DNA from: Daphnia carinata
Taxonomy: Eukaryota > Arthropoda > Branchiopoda > Diplostraca > Daphniidae
Length of the DNA stretch: 64,000 bases
Direction: 5' to 3'
Assembly: GCF_022539665.2 (NCBI RefSeq)
Contig: NC_081334.1
Span: 1,426,001 to 1,490,000, forward strand
A program made the translations under genes and the position numbers. This document shows, one piece after another, positions 63,041 through 64,000 of the stretch. Each line of letters begins with the position of its first letter. The first letter of the stretch is position 1. The notes beneath the pieces were generated by a model. It was not told the origin of the DNA. It did no database searches and was given only the letters and a program-made list of their open reading frames with translations.

Positions 63041-64000
63041 ACAACCATTCCCTTCTCAAAATTTGGTTCAGGGATTTTTACAAAAAACGTTTCGCAGATG
63101 AATTTCGCATTTTTATTAAAAGGAAACCCGAGCCATAGATACGTCCTGTTTAAAAGCGAAACGGCAACCCAATCACACACACACACACAGAAATGTGTGT
63201 ACAGAATAGACATATCGATTTAGCAAACTCTATGACCTTACAGTTCCTTACATCCGTTTTCTTTTGGCTTCGGAGCCACTAAGACCTCCTACCCTCCCCG
63301 ACCGATATCGTCATCCCGCAGAAAAGGGAGTTACCCAAAATATTTTGGCACGTGACTCAAATATCAATCACGTACATCCTGGTCCAACAAAAACACATCC
63401 AGAGTACGCGACTTTCAATTGTTCTATGGAATTCCATCGAGAACTACGCACACACACCAACGCCTTTGTAACACCAATGGAGCCAATCCATATCGGGGAC
63501 AGGTTGGAAAACCCGAGAGAATCAGTGTCCAATTCATCGCCTACCGCCTTTATTATAAACACAGACTGCAGCAGCATCCCGCCCCCCTCTTTCAACTAAA
63601 AAATAAGAAAAAATGGTATAGTTTGATAAATCGGGCCGTATGCACACGCCCCTCGTGCGGCCCGGCCATTATTTCCCGTCTAGCGATCGTATATCCGGCG
63701 CAGGCATATAGACACCGCTGAGAGATGGATGAGCCCTCTGCCATTTCCTCTATATATAGTTCACATGTGTCATTTGCGGAAATTTTTTTTTTTTTTGCTT
63801 CTTCTTTCACAGCCCTTTAAAAAAGACAACAACAAAAAATGTATTCCTCTGTGCATGTTGGCGTGGGCGAGTCTAATAATTAGATTCAACACCCCATCCC
63901 ACCGAAGAAAAGCTATTCGCGTTATAATATCGTTAAGACGGCGCCCTCTTTGTTTCATGTTTGGCTTCGATCAGATTATTCGAAGCGTTAAGAGATTTAC

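Larger units (their letters stand above)
55760..64000. other. 5' flank of PKC-delta, no recognised gene
   Basis: The sequence is rich in poly-A/T (for example 58990-59014, 59608-59632, 63007-63038), with C runs. Open frames with ordinary codon use but no recognised family occur on the minus strand at 57212-57490 (with GRGNIRLTFRVNGKEI) and 62353-62616 (opening MGNRVVTSKELRTGV). Upstream non-coding exons and promoters of PKC-delta probably lie here, because the exon starting at 54967 follows a splice acceptor. Confidence 0.4.

Overview
The window reads as nuclear DNA of an arthropod. Its genes are split by very short introns (about 55-90 bp in the two compact genes), and AT-rich spacers carry many microsatellites. 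Gene structure and protein similarity fit a small-genome crustacean such as a Daphnia-like branchiopod; this is inference, and no marker fixes the species. There are no bacterial-type operons, rRNA genes or CRISPR arrays.

Layout. 0-1 kb: 3' exons of an unidentified plus-strand gene. 1-7.2 kb: spacer with a decayed tRNA-like sequence (2.3 kb) and a fold-back element (5.3 kb). 7.2-8.3 kb: a 12-bp minisatellite, a TTAA-flanked piggyBac-like MITE full of hairpins, and a tetranucleotide array. 10.56-12.18 kb (minus): Vps26, the retromer arrestin-like subunit, six coding exons, 371 aa. 12.88-14.55 kb (minus): LKB1/STK11, the master kinase of AMPK-family kinases, seven coding exons, 416 aa. 16.84-54.96 kb (minus): one large novel-type protein kinase C gene of the PKC-delta class. 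I reconstructed it exon by exon (16 coding exons, 2211 nt, 736 aa); the junctions keep frame throughout. 55-64 kb: 5' flank or 5' untranslated region of that gene, mostly homopolymer-rich sequence.

The PKC-delta gene is the main discovery. (1) The exon from the catalytic Asp to the APE motif is present twice in tandem. Both copies are exactly 139 nt with the same phases. Including both gives an immediate stop and skipping both shifts frame, which is the signature of mutually exclusive splicing. The upstream copy has DFG and the downstream copy DMG, with a different activation loop. (2) A 1276-nt exon at 20.96-22.23 kb has its own ATG, an upstream in-frame stop and a donor in the right phase to join the kinase exons. 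It predicts an 860-aa kinase without C2 or C1 domains, formally similar to PKM-zeta. (3) A further possible first exon lies at 40.5 kb, an in-frame N-terminal extension at 55.6 kb, and a possible alternative terminal exon at 31.3 kb. One gene could therefore make lipid-dependent and lipid-independent kinases, each with two activation segments.

Vps26, LKB1 and PKC-delta share a strand but are unrelated in pathway, so no joint function is implied. Sequence texture changes near 22.8 kb: to the right, homopolymers, (CA)n, (GA)n and poly-C/poly-G runs are dense in the long PKC introns and 5' flank; to the left they are sparse.
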